Source of the DNA: Sulfurovum sp. AR
Lineage (GTDB): Bacteria > Campylobacterota > Campylobacteria > Campylobacterales > Sulfurovaceae
DNA length: 64,000 bases
Reading direction: 5' to 3'
Assembly (NCBI RefSeq): GCF_000296775.1
Contig: NZ_AJLE01000006.1
Location: 372,001 to 436,000 of the forward strand
Of this stretch, positions 1-9,492 are shown one piece after another. A program made the position numbers and the translations under genes. The notes beneath the pieces are model-generated. The model ran no database searches and was not told the DNA's origin. It saw nothing but the letters and a program-made list of their open reading frames with translations. Within the stretch, counting starts at the first letter, position 1; each line of letters starts with the position of its first letter.

Positions 1-1427
1 TGTTTCCATGTCGGATGGTTTTCAAGCGGATTTCCTTCACCAGTGATCTCTACATCTTCAGGCAGAGCAATCGGAAGATTTTCTATCTTTTCAGGTACCA
101 GTCCACAAGATTTACAGTGAACAAACGGGATCGGCGCACCCCAGTAGCGCTGACGGCTTACACCCCAGTTACGTAGCTTGAAGTTAGTCGTGCCTTTACC
201 AAATCCTGCCTCTTCAAAAGTTGCGATGACCTTTGCTTTAGCCTCATAATTATTCAATCCGGTAAATGCAGCGGAATCCACCAATTCACCCTCACCGGTA
301 TATGGCAGTTCTTCCCCACCGCTGATCACTCTTTTGATCGGAAGGTCATACTTGCTTGCAAACTCATGATCTCTCTCATCGTGTGCAGGTACAGCCATAA
401 CAGCACCGCCACCGTAACTTGCAAGTACGAAGTTCGCTGTCCATACCGGGATTTCTTCTCCTGTGAGTGGATGAACTACAGTGATTCCAAGCGGATATCC
501 CTCTTTGTCTGCCTGTGCTCTTTCACGCTCACTCATATTTGCAATCGCTGTGATCTTACCTGCTGTCTCTTCATCGATTAAGTTATGCTCTACGATGTAC
601 TTCGTAATAGGGTGTTCTGCAGCAAGTGCCGAGTAACTCACACCGTAGATCGTATCAGGGCGTGTAGTAAATACTGAGTATGTGTCAAACTTGCCGTCAA
701 GCTTTGCCTTACTCTCTTCACTCAGTTCAAATTCAAACTCGAGTCCCTGAGACTTTCCGATCCAGTTGTTTTGCATAGTAAGTACCTGGTTTGGCCATTT
801 ACCCTCAAGCATTTTCAAGTCTTCAAGCAGTTCATCGGCATACTTGATGATATCGAGGTAATACCCCGGCATCTCTTTAAGTTCGACAGGGTTATCACAA
901 CGCCAACAGCATCCCTCTTCCACCTGCTCGTTCGCCAAAACCGTATGACAATCTTCACACCAGTTTACTGTCGTGGATTCACGAAAGAGCAATCCCTCTG
1001 CAAACATCTTGATGATAAACTCCTGCTCCCATTTTGTATAAAGCGGATCACAGGTAGCGAACTCACGTGTTTTAGAAAAAGAAAGGCCTAACGAGTTCAG
1101 CTCTTTTCTCATATAGTCGATGTTAGAGTAGGTCCACTCTTTTGGATGACGGCCATGCTTGATCGCAGCATTCTCTGCAGGCATACCGAATGCATCCCAG
1201 CCGATCGGGTGCAGTACATTGTAGTCTTGCTTTCTGTAGTAACGCGCGATCGAATCACCGATTGCATAGTTACGTACGTGACCCATATGCAGTCTTCCGC
1301 TAGGAAAAGGAAACATACTCAAAATATACTTTTTCTTCTGAGTTAAAGAATCTGATGGCTCAAATGCCTGCTCATCGTCCCACTGTTTTTGCCATTTGGC
1401 TTCAATCTCACTTGGATTGTAACTCAT
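1..1427 (-). CDS. leuS: Leucyl-tRNA synthetase (partial, C-terminus outside window)
   Basis: Charges tRNA-Leu with leucine in the cytoplasm. Translation from ATG at 1427 begins [13 protein letters not shown]. It shows the class I HIGH-type motif as HMGH in LHMGHVRNY, a WCEDC and CCWRC zinc-binding pair near 900-965, and ends at the window edge inside the editing (CP1) region at [11 protein letters not shown]. About 475 of the usual ~820 residues are present; the KMSKS loop and anticodon-binding domain are off the window. An in-frame ATG lies 15 nt upstream, but neither start has a strong Shine-Dalgarno site, so the start is not fully settled. The gene is divergent from dnaX across a 257-nt gap in which I see no other gene. 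Confidence 0.96.
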   Translation of the reverse strand, partial: MSYNPSEIEAKWQKQWDDEQAFEPSDSLTQKKKYILSMFPFPSGRLHMGHVRNYAIGDSIARYYRKQDYNVLHPIGWDAFGMPAENAAIKHGRHPKEWTYSNIDYMRKELNSLGLSFSKTREFATCDPLYTKWEQEFIIKMFAEGLLFRESTTVNWCEDCHTVLANEQVEEGCCWRCDNPVELKEMPGYYLDIIKYADELLEDLKMLEGKWPNQVLTMQNNWIGKSQGLEFEFELSEESKAKLDGKFDTYSVFTTRPDTIYGVSYSALAAEHPITKYIVEHNLIDEETAGKITAIANMSERERAQADKEGYPLGITVVHPLTGEEIPVWTANFVLASYGGGAVMAVPAHDERDHEFASKYDLPIKRVISGGEELPYTGEGELVDSAAFTGLNNYEAKAKVIATFEEAGFGKGTTNFKLRNWGVSRQRYWGAPIPFVHCKSCGLVPEKIENLPIALPEDVEITGEGNPLENHPTWK

Positions 1428-1684
1428 ATTTTCTCGCTTCATTGTTGTGATTATTTAATAAGGGGGATTATATCCAATATGGGGTTAGAGATGCATTGAA
1501 AGGGATAGAGATCTTATCCCCCTCTACCTTATGTCCGTGTGTCAAGAGTTACTTCCAGAATCCAAACTTATGTAAAATATTATTGTCACTTTTACTTCTG
1601 ATTTTCATCTTCATATTTGGCACTTTTATACCAATCAAAAGTAAAATTTAACTACAATAATAGCAATAAAACCAAGGAGTTTGT

Positions 1685-3532
1685 TTGTCTTTAGCCTTAG
1701 CAAGAAAATACCGTCCTGCAACCTTCGATGACCTCATCGGACAAGAATCAGTTTCACAAACACTCTCACTTGCACTTGAGGGCAAAAGACTCTCTCATGC
1801 CTACCTTTTTTCGGGACTAAGAGGAAGTGGTAAGACATCGACCGCACGTATCTTTGCTAAAGCACTACTCTGTGAAAAAGGTGCGACTTCACATCCTTGC
1901 GGTACCTGTACACATTGTATGATGGCAAGTGAAAGCAGCCATATGGATATCATCGAAATGGATGCCGCTTCCAACCGTGGTATAGATGACATTAAAGACC
2001 TTATTGAACATACCAAATACAAGCCGAGCTCCGCACGTTACAAGATCTTTATCATCGATGAAGTGCATATGCTTACCAATCAAGCCTTTAATGCCCTGCT
2101 TAAAACACTTGAAGAACCGCCTGATTTTGTGAAGTTCATTCTCGCAACGACAGATCCGCTAAAACTGCCTGCGACCATCCTTTCACGTACACAGCATTTC
2201 AGGTTCAAAAAAATCCCTCAAAATCTTGTACTCAAGCACTTGGAACATATCCTGGACCTTGAGAACATCGAGTATGAAAGAGAGGCTTTGGACATCATCG
2301 CGCGTTCTGGTGCGGGGAGTCTGAGAGATTCTCTAACGTTGATGGATCAGGCCATTGTCTACTCTAAGAATTTCGTTGATGTGAATACGGTTACAGGGAT
2401 GCTTGGTATCATTGAACCTAGTCACTTGGAGACATTGCTCTCCGACATCATGGCCAAAGACACGGCAAAAGTATTAGCCTTTATCAAAATGGCAGCAGAC
2501 TATGAAGCTGAAATGATCCTGGATGAATTGACACTCTATCTCAAAGATCTGCTACTCAATGCCAAAGGTAAGTTCCGCCCGATGATCATAGAGCGTTTCT
2601 TCAGGGTAATTGCAGAATCTAAAAGCTTACTTGCTCTTGGAAGTGATAGTGGATTTGTACTCTCCCTGGCGCTCTTTAAAATGATGGAGTCTTTAGAGAT
2701 CAAAGATATCGATACCATGATACGTGGCTTGGAACAGGAGCTCAAAGGAGTTGAAGTCTCTGAGATCATGGTGACCACTCCCTCAAGTGATTTGACTGCA
2801 TCCTCTGAGGTCATCACGATCACTGAAGAGGAGATTGACGCTACACTTCCTAAAACTGCAGCACCTAAAGCAGAACCTGTCATAGAGGAGAAAAACGATG
2901 AAGCTTCACCTGAGATTACAGAAACACCGGTCATAGACAATGAACCTACTTCTCCTATACAAGCTGCACAAGAAGAAAAAGCTCCTGCCGATATACAACC
3001 GGTAACCCACCCAGAAGTCATACAACCTTCTACACCAGCCATAAACCCACATCAAAAAACATTTGATGCCCTGGTACAAAAACTGTATGACAGAGACTAT
3101 GATCTAGGTGCCTGTTTCGAACGTAATATCTCTTTTGAGAACTTTGAAGATAATAAATTGACATGGGCTTCTATGGCAGAAGGTGAAGATAAAAAAATGC
3201 TCATTACACATTGGGGACTGATCAATATGTTCGTGAAAGATATTTTCGGTTTTGAAACGAAGATTGTAAATATCCCTAAAAAAAAAGTGAATAGTGCTCC
3301 CCTAGAGGAAGAAGCAGAGGAGCCTCAAAAAGAGGCTCCTGTACATCAGGATGCAGATTCGGCTTCCATGATAGAAGATATCGAAATGAAAAGCTCCTGT
3401 ATCGCTCCGGATGCCGGAGAGACAGAAGCAGCCAAAGAGAAAGATCCCTCCACCTTGCTGGAAGAACCTATGATCAAAGAAGCTATCGCTCTCTTTGATC
3501 CTAAAAAAGTAAGGATTAAGCGTAATACCTAA
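1685..3532 (+). CDS. dnaX: DNA polymerase III subunits gamma/tau
   Basis: Clamp-loader ATPase of the replicative polymerase. The 615-residue product has Walker A GLRGSGKT at 44-51, the zinc-module cysteines C63, C72, C75 and C78, the Walker B-like DEVH at 125-128, and an SRT version of the SRC motif near 167. A long acidic, proline-rich linker (about 370-460) leads to a C-terminal globular domain (about 460-530) and an acidic tail. Translation starts at TTG (1685), preceded by AAGGAG at 1673-1678; no ATG suits. A run of nine adenines at 3278-3286 encodes KKK just after the C-terminal domain. Slippage by either +1 or -1 there meets a stop within three codons and would give a product of about 535 residues (see findings). 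Confidence 0.97.
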   Translation: MSLALARKYRPATFDDLIGQESVSQTLSLALEGKRLSHAYLFSGLRGSGKTSTARIFAKALLCEKGATSHPCGTCTHCMMASESSHMDIIEMDAASNRGIDDIKDLIEHTKYKPSSARYKIFIIDEVHMLTNQAFNALLKTLEEPPDFVKFILATTDPLKLPATILSRTQHFRFKKIPQNLVLKHLEHILDLENIEYEREALDIIARSGAGSLRDSLTLMDQAIVYSKNFVDVNTVTGMLGIIEPSHLETLLSDIMAKDTAKVLAFIKMAADYEAEMILDELTLYLKDLLLNAKGKFRPMIIERFFRVIAESKSLLALGSDSGFVLSLALFKMMESLEIKDIDTMIRGLEQELKGVEVSEIMVTTPSSDLTASSEVITITEEEIDATLPKTAAPKAEPVIEEKNDEASPEITETPVIDNEPTSPIQAAQEEKAPADIQPVTHPEVIQPSTPAINPHQKTFDALVQKLYDRDYDLGACFERNISFENFEDNKLTWASMAEGEDKKMLITHWGLINMFVKDIFGFETKIVNIPKKKVNSAPLEEEAEEPQKEAPVHQDADSASMIEDIEMKSSCIAPDAGETEAAKEKDPSTLLEEPMIKEAIALFDPKKVRIKRNT

Positions 3533-3551
3533 AGAGAGTTCTTCTCTTTAG
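3529..3551. terminator. Shared hairpin covering both convergent stop codons
   Basis: CTAAAGAGA (3529-3537) and TCTCTTTAG (3543-3551) form a perfect 9-bp stem with loop GTTCT. The dnaX stop (3530-3532) and the stop of the leftward phosphodiesterase gene (3548-3550) both lie inside the stem. This is probably a compact two-way terminator. There is no strong T tract apart from the TTT in the stem. Confidence 0.6.
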
Positions 3552-4360
3552 ATATCCATCCATGCCTGTGTCACAATTTTAGGTTTATCATCATAGATCT
3601 TGATTTTCTCAGCCCCTATACAGCGCCCTTCATCATCGAGTTCAAACACAACCATTTGAAGGAGTGCTTTACACTCATCAGGTACATTGAAATGACCTCC
3701 AAGTCCTGTAAGTACTCTTTTAAGTGGTACTTCAGAATCCATTCCTATTACACCGTCCCGACAACCGGTCAAGCCTACATCTGTTACATAACAGCAGCCT
3801 TCATGGATCTGCAGATCATCTGTCGCAACATGGGTATGGGTTCCAAGTATTGCAGAGACATCATCTTTAAGCATATGCAGGATCACCTGTTTCTCTGAAC
3901 TTGCTTCAGCATGCATATCAAGAATGATGTGTTTAAAGCCTTGTGCTTTTAACTTCTCTACCTCTTCAACGATCATCGTAAACGGATTATCAGCCATGGG
4001 CATTGTATAATGCCCCATAAGATTTAAAATCGCTGTTTTATGTCCCAGAAGCGTTGTTTCATAAATACCTTTGCCCGGTGTAGCCTTAGGATAGTTCATA
4101 GGACGTATCAGAGGGTAACGCTCAAAGATATCAAGGATCTCTTTTTTATCGAAACTGTGGTTACCACCCGTCATCATATCGATGCCGTACCCCAGTAGTT
4201 CAATGCAGTTTTTTTCCGTTAAACCAAAACCATGACTCGCATTTTCATAGTTGGCTATCATAAAGTCTACAAAATGCTCTTGTTTGAGACGTTTTAAATG
4301 ACGTTTGATCATCAAACGCCCTGGTTTACCTACAATATCACCGATAAACCCTATTTTCAA
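3548..4360 (-). CDS. YmdB/TIGR00282-family metallophosphoesterase
   Basis: Predicted binuclear metal phosphodiesterase. Characterised family members hydrolyse 2',3'-cyclic AMP and affect RNA turnover. The 270-residue protein keeps the metal ligands of the family: D8 in GDIVGKPG, E39/N40 in NYEN, N67-H68 in GGNHSFD, H150 in LDMHAEASS, and H175/H177 in GTHTHV. No signal peptide is seen, so it should be cytoplasmic. It lies 9 nt downstream of fabH and probably ends the rpmF-plsX-fabH transcript. The substrate in this organism is unknown. Confidence 0.9.
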   Translation of the reverse strand: MKIGFIGDIVGKPGRLMIKRHLKRLKQEHFVDFMIANYENASHGFGLTEKNCIELLGYGIDMMTGGNHSFDKKEILDIFERYPLIRPMNYPKATPGKGIYETTLLGHKTAILNLMGHYTMPMADNPFTMIVEEVEKLKAQGFKHIILDMHAEASSEKQVILHMLKDDVSAILGTHTHVATDDLQIHEGCCYVTDVGLTGCRDGVIGMDSEVPLKRVLTGLGGHFNVPDECKALLQMVVFELDDEGRCIGAEKIKIYDDKPKIVTQAWMDI

Positions 4361-4369
4361 TTTTATACC

Positions 4370-5392
4370 CTATTTAGTGTTTGATTTTCCAGTAAAAGGA
4401 AGCAGTGCACTGGCCCATGTTAAGCCGCCACCGAAAGTATCGAGTAGCATAAGATCACCTGTTTGTAGTCTGCCTGATTCCCAAATATCATTCAATGCCA
4501 TAGGTATGGAAGCAGCAGAAGTATTCCCGTATTTACCTACAGTAAGAACCACCTGATCCTCTCTCATCTTCAGTGCATCCCCTACTGCTTTGATAATACG
4601 GTAATTTGCCTGATGCGGGATAAAATGCGGTATATCATTCGCATTGATATTATTTTTGGCAAGTATCTCTTTGACATCTTTTGTCAATGTTTTCACTGCC
4701 AGTTTAAAGGTTTCATTTCCCTTCATTTGCACAAAATTAAGCCCTTGATCAATCACCTCTTGGCTTGCAGGATGCACTGCACCAGGTGCAGGTGTCACCA
4801 AAAAGTCTGCATAAGATCCATCTGCACTTGCATGGATATCGATAAAAGCTTCATCTTTATTCGATGTAGCAGAGATCACTGCAGCACCTGCACCGTCACC
4901 AAACAGGATACATGTACTTCTGTCTGTATAGTCAACAACGGAAGAGAACTTTTCCGCTCCAACCACCAGGACATTTTTCTTCATTCCAGACTCTATAAAC
5001 GCTTTTGCGATCGTAAGCAGATAGACAAATCCACTGCATGCTGCAGAGATATCAAAGGCTTGAACATCTCTAATACCGATCTTGTCTGAAATAAGACATG
5101 CTGTAGAAGGCATATTGAAATAATCAGGTGTCACAGTTGCACAGAGAACCAGATCTATCTCATCTTTTGAGAGACCTGAACGCTCTATTGCCAGTTCGCA
5201 GGCTTTTGCAGCCATATCACTTGTATACTCATCTTCTGCCGCTATATGACGCTCTTTTATACCCGTACGCTTTACGATCCATTCATCTGTGGTATCTACC
5301 ATCTTTTCAAGATCTGCATTGGATAAAATCTTTTCAGGTACATAAGCACCTATAGATCTGAATGCCGCATATATGGGTTTTATTGGTGACAT
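4370..5392 (-). CDS. fabH: 3-oxoacyl-ACP synthase III (KAS III)
   Basis: Starts fatty-acid synthesis by condensing acetyl-CoA with malonyl-ACP. The 340-residue protein has the thiolase-fold Cys-His-Asn triad: C119 in ISAACSGF, H260 in IPHQAN and N290 in [12 protein letters not shown] at 5392 has AAGGA upstream. It follows plsX after a 108-nt gap containing a strong hairpin, in the usual rpmF-plsX-fabH order, so ribosomal-protein and lipid genes are co-expressed. Length and motifs are normal. Confidence 0.97.
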   Translation of the reverse strand: MSPIKPIYAAFRSIGAYVPEKILSNADLEKMVDTTDEWIVKRTGIKERHIAAEDEYTSDMAAKACELAIERSGLSKDEIDLVLCATVTPDYFNMPSTACLISDKIGIRDVQAFDISAACSGFVYLLTIAKAFIESGMKKNVLVVGAEKFSSVVDYTDRSTCILFGDGAGAAVISATSNKDEAFIDIHASADGSYADFLVTPAPGAVHPASQEVIDQGLNFVQMKGNETFKLAVKTLTKDVKEILAKNNINANDIPHFIPHQANYRIIKAVGDALKMREDQVVLTVGKYGNTSAASIPMALNDIWESGRLQTGDLMLLDTFGGGLTWASALLPFTGKSNTK

Positions 5393-5474
5393 AGTTGTCC
5401 TTAACGAATAATATAAAGTCTGTTATTTTACCATAAATTTATAAGTTTTAGGGGGTGTTTTCACTTGGTGGCTG

Positions 5475-5500
5475 GTCTAAAGTACGCAGGTACCTTAGAC
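5475..5500. other. Hairpin directly after the plsX stop
   Basis: GTCTAAAGTAC (5475-5485) pairs with GTACCTTAGAC (5490-5500) as an 11-bp stem with one A/C or G-U position and a 4-nt loop. The plsX stop codon is adjacent (5501-5503). On the leftward strand no U tract follows, so it may be a partial terminator or a processing/stability hairpin between plsX and fabH. Confidence 0.5.
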
Positions 5501-6490
5501 TTATTTATTGTCAGAGAGAAGAATTTCTATGGTTTTATTGACATCCGACTCTGTATAGCGAATCGCCTGGAATATGGCATTTTTGATAGCTTTAGCGTTA
5601 GAACTACCATGAGAAATAATGGCACATCCATTAATACCCAAGAGCGGTGCTCCACCATACTCTGCATAGTCAACTTGCTTCTTCATATTGCCAAACACTT
5701 TTCTTTTCATCATCAGGGCACCGATCTTTGCCGGTAATGACTTTCGGATATGTTGTCTCATAAGCGTAAAGATAGTAGATACCACACCTTCACTGGTCTT
5801 CAGTAGGATATTACCTGTAAAACCGTCACAGACCACTACATTCACATTCCCGTTAAAGATATCTCTACCTTCGACATTCCCCACAAAACCTTTTAAACCT
5901 TGTAAGAGTTTAAAGGCTGCTTTTGTCAAAGTATTCCCCTTAGAATCTTCGGACCCATTCGATAAAAGCCCTACTTTAGGTGATGCTATACCTAAGATCT
6001 GTTGTGCATAGGCTTCACCCATCGCACCAAACTCATACAGGTTTTGAGGAGTACAGTCTGTGACTGCACCTACATCTAGTACCAATGTTTTGGTAGATAC
6101 AACACTTGGCATCAATGTGGCTAGTGCAGGCTTTGAGATATGCGGTAATCGCCCTATACGCAATGTAGCCAATGTCATGGTTGCACCACTGTGACCCGCT
6201 GAAACGACAGCAGATGCTTCTTTCTCACGTACAAGTTCTACCGCTTTATAGATAGATGACTCTTTACGCTTGAGTGCATCTGTTGCCTGATCACTCATCG
6301 ATATGACATCTGAAGCTTCAACAATTTCAACTTTGTCTGCATAATACGGGGGGAGGAAAGAGCGTATCTCTTCAGTGTTACCTACTAAAATAGGGAGGAA
6401 TTTTTCAGTTTCCAGTGCTTGAACCACACCTTCTATAATAGGCTCAGGACCAAAGTCCCCGCCCATAGCGTCAATCGCGATCTTGATCAT
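5501..6490 (-). CDS. plsX: Phosphate acyltransferase PlsX
   Basis: Makes acyl-phosphate from acyl-ACP, the first step of phospholipid synthesis in the PlsX/PlsY pathway. It is a peripheral membrane enzyme. The 329-residue protein opens [17 protein letters not shown], the PlsX signature, and contains SAGHSGATM and [11 protein letters not shown] blocks. It lies 5 nt downstream of rpmF. No irregularity is seen. Confidence 0.97.
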   Translation of the reverse strand: MIKIAIDAMGGDFGPEPIIEGVVQALETEKFLPILVGNTEEIRSFLPPYYADKVEIVEASDVISMSDQATDALKRKESSIYKAVELVREKEASAVVSAGHSGATMTLATLRIGRLPHISKPALATLMPSVVSTKTLVLDVGAVTDCTPQNLYEFGAMGEAYAQQILGIASPKVGLLSNGSEDSKGNTLTKAAFKLLQGLKGFVGNVEGRDIFNGNVNVVVCDGFTGNILLKTSEGVVSTIFTLMRQHIRKSLPAKIGALMMKRKVFGNMKKQVDYAEYGGAPLLGINGCAIISHGSSNAKAIKNAIFQAIRYTESDVNKTIEILLSDNK

Positions 6491-6495
6491 TAAGA

Positions 6496-6657
6496 TTACG
6501 CTTTAGTTTTTTTGTACTCACCAGTAGTCATATTCATGTGGTGAGGCATTCTCCATGTTCCATCTGCATCTTTCACTGGCATTGGTAATGTCAATTTGTA
6601 ATGTGTTCTTCTTTTCGCTGCTCTTGTGTGGCTCACACGTCTTTTAGGTACTGCCAT
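6496..6657 (-). CDS. rpmF: 50S ribosomal protein bL32
   Basis: A 53-residue basic protein, beginning [17 protein letters not shown] and ending GEYKKTKA, which matches bL32. The zinc-ribbon cysteines found in some bL32 proteins are absent, so this is the C-minus form. It sits between yceD (upstream) and plsX (5 nt downstream), the usual yceD-rpmF-plsX-fabH order. Confidence 0.96.
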   Translation of the reverse strand: MAVPKRRVSHTRAAKRRTHYKLTLPMPVKDADGTWRMPHHMNMTTGEYKKTKA

Positions 6658-6682
6658 TTTATATCCTTTGTTACAATTTTAT

Positions 6683-7057
6683 TTAATATTCTACTTCAAA
6701 ATCTTCATCACTATCGACACATTTGCTACAATAGTTATAAGCATTTTTAAATGTATTTATTTCGCTCTGTAGTATGTACGAAAGATCTATTTCGCCATCT
6801 AAAAACTCAATTATATCTAAATCATCTTTATCTTCGGATACTATATCGCTCAGTCTAAGTTGCAGTTCATTGTCCACGTCATAGTTATATGTGTCTCCAC
6901 ATCTATCACAGTCCAACTCGATACTGCCACTCATGTGTGCATCTAAAGTTACTTGATGATAACCGCTCTTCTTTAAAGTGCCTTCCAGCGTTATCCCCTC
7001 TGAACTCAGTTCAATGGGTTTCGCTGTAGAACCTACCTTGTCAAAAGCTATCTTCAC
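6683..7057 (-). CDS. yceD: YceD/DUF177 family protein
   Basis: DUF177 proteins are encoded before rpmF in most bacteria and are linked to 23S rRNA accumulation. This 124-residue copy carries two cysteine pairs, CDRC near 50-53 and CSKC near 110-113, suggesting a zinc site. The C-terminal half is very acidic. It lies 9 nt after ndk and 25 nt before rpmF. The family call rests on position and the CxxC/acidic pattern. Confidence 0.85.
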   Translation of the reverse strand: MKIAFDKVGSTAKPIELSSEGITLEGTLKKSGYHQVTLDAHMSGSIELDCDRCGDTYNYDVDNELQLRLSDIVSEDKDDLDIIEFLDGEIDLSYILQSEINTFKNAYNYCSKCVDSDEDFEVEY

Positions 7058-7066
7058 AGTTTAAGC

Positions 7067-7480
7067 TTAGTGAATTTCTCTCTGTGCAAAAAAGAAGTTA
7101 ATTTCATTGATTGCATTTTCAATAGAGTCACTACCGTGTACTGCATTTGCATCGATACTCTCAGCAAAGTCTGCTCTGATCGTACCAGGCTCAGCTTCAG
7201 CAGGGTTTGTAGCACCCATAAGCTCTCTGTTTTTAGCCATTGCATTTTCACCTTCAAGTACTGTGACAACCACAGGTCCTGAGATCATAAAGTCTACAAG
7301 ATCTTTAAAGAAAGGTCTTTCTGCATGAATCGCATAAAATGCTTCTGCATCTACACGAGAAAGTCTAGTTTTTTTCGTTGCTGCAATTCTAAGGCCTGCT
7401 GCTTCAAATCTTGCAAGAATCTGTCCTACAACATTTTTAGCTACTGCATCTGGTTTGATGATTGATAATGTTTGTTCCAT
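7067..7480 (-). CDS. ndk: Nucleoside diphosphate kinase
   Basis: Transfers the gamma phosphate between nucleoside triphosphates and diphosphates through a phosphohistidine. The 137-residue protein has the catalytic histidine H115 in NAVHGSDS and the N-terminal LSIIKPDAV block. Length is standard. It heads the ndk-yceD-rpmF-plsX-fabH string. Confidence 0.98.
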   Translation of the reverse strand: MEQTLSIIKPDAVAKNVVGQILARFEAAGLRIAATKKTRLSRVDAEAFYAIHAERPFFKDLVDFMISGPVVVTVLEGENAMAKNRELMGATNPAEAEPGTIRADFAESIDANAVHGSDSIENAINEINFFFAQREIH

Positions 7481-7606
7481 ACTTATATTCCTAAGCGATT
7501 AATTTACTTCCAAAATGAGATGTAGTGGAGAGTATTCGGCCGGAATTTTACCTAATAAAGTATTAAAATAAGTTTAAGTTTTGGGAGGGTTAAAGGGGTA
7601 ACTATT

Positions 7607-7628
7607 GAGACTACCAGAAGGTAGTCTC
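7607..7628 (-). terminator. Hairpin downstream of ferredoxin gene
   Basis: GAGACTACC and GGTAGTCTC form a perfect 9-bp stem with a 4-nt loop, 17 nt beyond the leftward ferredoxin stop. No T tract follows, so it is only a likely terminator. Confidence 0.5.
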
Positions 7629-7644
7629 TAAGAAGGACTAAAGA

Positions 7645-8007
7645 TTAGTCTTCTACAACATTTCTATGTGCTGCTCTGTCTTCTAGAGAGATATCTTCTC
7701 TCATTGGCATTTCAGCATCTGGATTTTCCATTACATAGTTTAGACCATCAATGTAGTTTTCACCATTGAAGTGATCTTTATGTTCAGCTGTGAATGGCAT
7801 ATCCCAAGTAATACAACCTTCAGTTGGACATGCTTCTGCACATGCTGGAGAATCGAAGTGATCTACACACTCAACACATTTGTCAGGGTACACATAGTAG
7901 TACTCCTCACCCGTTGGATTATCATCCTCGTCTACAATTGCTTCTACTGGACATTCGTCAATACAAGCTGCACAGTTTATACATGTATCACCAATAATTA
8001 CTGCCAT
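7645..8007 (-). CDS. 2[4Fe-4S] ferredoxin, Allochromatium-type
   Basis: Low-potential electron carrier of 120 residues. Cluster I uses C9, C12, C15 and C19-P. Cluster II uses C44, C47, C56 and C60-P with an 8-residue insert between the second and third cysteines, plus C65, which is typical of the A. vinosum-like ferredoxins. A long acidic C-terminal extension (about 70-120) follows. In Campylobacterota such ferredoxins serve 2-oxoacid oxidoreductases and the reductive TCA cycle; that link is inferred. ATG at 8007 has AAGGA upstream. Confidence 0.93.
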   Translation of the reverse strand: MAVIIGDTCINCAACIDECPVEAIVDEDDNPTGEEYYYVYPDKCVECVDHFDSPACAEACPTEGCITWDMPFTAEHKDHFNGENYIDGLNYVMENPDAEMPMREDISLEDRAAHRNVVED

Positions 8008-8129
8008 ATTTATTCCTTTTTATATAAGATAGCAAACTATAGCTAAAGATTTTTAAAAAAACATTAAACATATTAGATAATTTATTAAAATATATCAAAA
8101 ATATTCAATTTATGACACGATACTAAACA

Positions 8130-9287
8130 CTAAATATTTAAATATTTTTTGATATCTTCTACCCTATCTGTTTTCTCCCAGCTAAAACCTTCTTCTTCTC
8201 TTCCGAAGTGACCATACGCTGCTGTTCTGCGGTATATAGGTCTAAGTAGATCCAACGCATCCATAATACCTTTAGGGGTAAGATCGAAAAGTGATTCTAC
8301 ACACGCTGTGATCTTTGATTCATCCACTGTTGCGGTCCCATGTGTATCTACATAGATAGACACCGGTTTAGCCACACCGATTGCATACGCTATTTGCAGT
8401 GTGGCTTTATCACATACACCTGCAGCTACAAGGTTTTTCGCTACATATCTTGCCGCATAGGCAGCTGAACGATCCACTTTTGTAGGGTCTTTACCAGAGA
8501 AAGCACCCCCACCATGAGGGCAAGAACCCCCATAGGTATCTACAATGATCTTTCTACCTGTAAGTCCGGCATCCCCTTGAGGACCACCGATCACAAAACG
8601 TCCCGTAGGGTTGATGTGATAGGTAATATCATCAGAGATCAACTCTGCGGGTATAACGGCTTTGATCACTTCTTCAAGTACCGCTTTTTGTACCTGTTCA
8701 AGCGTCACTTCCGGATGATGCTGTGTAGATACAACGATCGTATCTATCGCAACAGGTTTGCCATCTACATACTTCACCGAAACCTGCGCTTTTCCATCTG
8801 GACGCAAAAACGGGACAGTACCATTTTTACGGACCTCAGCCAGTTTAGCTGTGATCTTATGTGCCAGTGAGATAGGCAAAGGCATAAGCTCCTTAGTCTC
8901 ATTACAAGCATATCCGAACATCAGTCCCTGATCCCCCGCACCGATCTCACCTGAAGCTTGATCCACACCTTGATTAATATCCGGGCTCTGTTCTCCTATG
9001 CCATTAAGTACTCCCGCAGACCTATAGTCAAAACCATAACTTGCATCTGTGTACCCTATCTCTCTTACAACCTCTCTTGCAATCTCTTGCATCGGTGCAT
9101 ACGCTGTTGTTTTTAGTTCTCCTGCAATAACACAAAAACCATTACTCAATAACGTCTCACAAGCCACTCTCGCCTGTGGATCTTTTTCGATGATATAATC
9201 AAGTATAGCATCTGAGATCTGATCAGCCATTTTATCCGGATGACCCTCGGTTACCGATTCACTTGTAAAAATGTATTCGTTAGCCAT
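8130..9287 (-). CDS. metK: S-adenosylmethionine synthetase
   Basis: Makes SAM from methionine and ATP. The 385-residue protein shows GHPDK at 15-19, the GAGDQG motif in [12 protein letters not shown], and the P-loop-like [16 protein letters not shown] block. AAGGA precedes ATG at 9287. A 205-nt gap with strong hairpins separates it from dxs upstream (see separate entry). Confidence 0.98.
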   Translation of the reverse strand: MANEYIFTSESVTEGHPDKMADQISDAILDYIIEKDPQARVACETLLSNGFCVIAGELKTTAYAPMQEIAREVVREIGYTDASYGFDYRSAGVLNGIGEQSPDINQGVDQASGEIGAGDQGLMFGYACNETKELMPLPISLAHKITAKLAEVRKNGTVPFLRPDGKAQVSVKYVDGKPVAIDTIVVSTQHHPEVTLEQVQKAVLEEVIKAVIPAELISDDITYHINPTGRFVIGGPQGDAGLTGRKIIVDTYGGSCPHGGGAFSGKDPTKVDRSAAYAARYVAKNLVAAGVCDKATLQIAYAIGVAKPVSIYVDTHGTATVDESKITACVESLFDLTPKGIMDALDLLRPIYRRTAAYGHFGREEEGFSWEKTDRVEDIKKYLNI

Positions 9288-9492
9288 TTTTTTCCTTTAT
9301 TTAGTTTCTCATTGAAGTATGGCAAAGCCATGCTTCAATTTCCCAGAGAATATACCCTTTGGAGTACCTTTCACTGAAGTTTCACCATTTGGTTCAGAGA
9401 ATTTTGAAATATTTGTTCACTGTCACTGAACTTGATACAATACCTCAAAAGGTACTGTATCAAATACAGTTCCGATGCAGAAGAAACCTCTT
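9288..9492 (-). promoter_or_regulatory. Structured dxs-metK intergenic region with competing hairpins
   Basis: Three stems are visible. GAAGTATGGC-AAA-GCCATGCTTC lies near 9314-9336. A 13-bp stem pairs TTGATACAATACC with GGTACTGTATCAA (about 9430-9461). A 7-bp stem ACTGTAT-CAA-ATACAGT shares its first arm with the 13-bp stem, so these two cannot form together. None has a U tract after it in the leftward direction. No known SAM-riboswitch signature is recognised. Confidence 0.45.

Noticed and set aside
2536-3042. 168-residue leftward ORF inside dnaX
   Set aside because: It is antisense to the low-complexity linker of DnaX, has Ser/Val-rich composition typical of a shadow frame, and no ribosome site.
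9288-9492. SAM riboswitch upstream of metK
   Set aside because: No SAM-I, SAM-II, SAM-III or SAM-IV core sequence; only competing hairpins.
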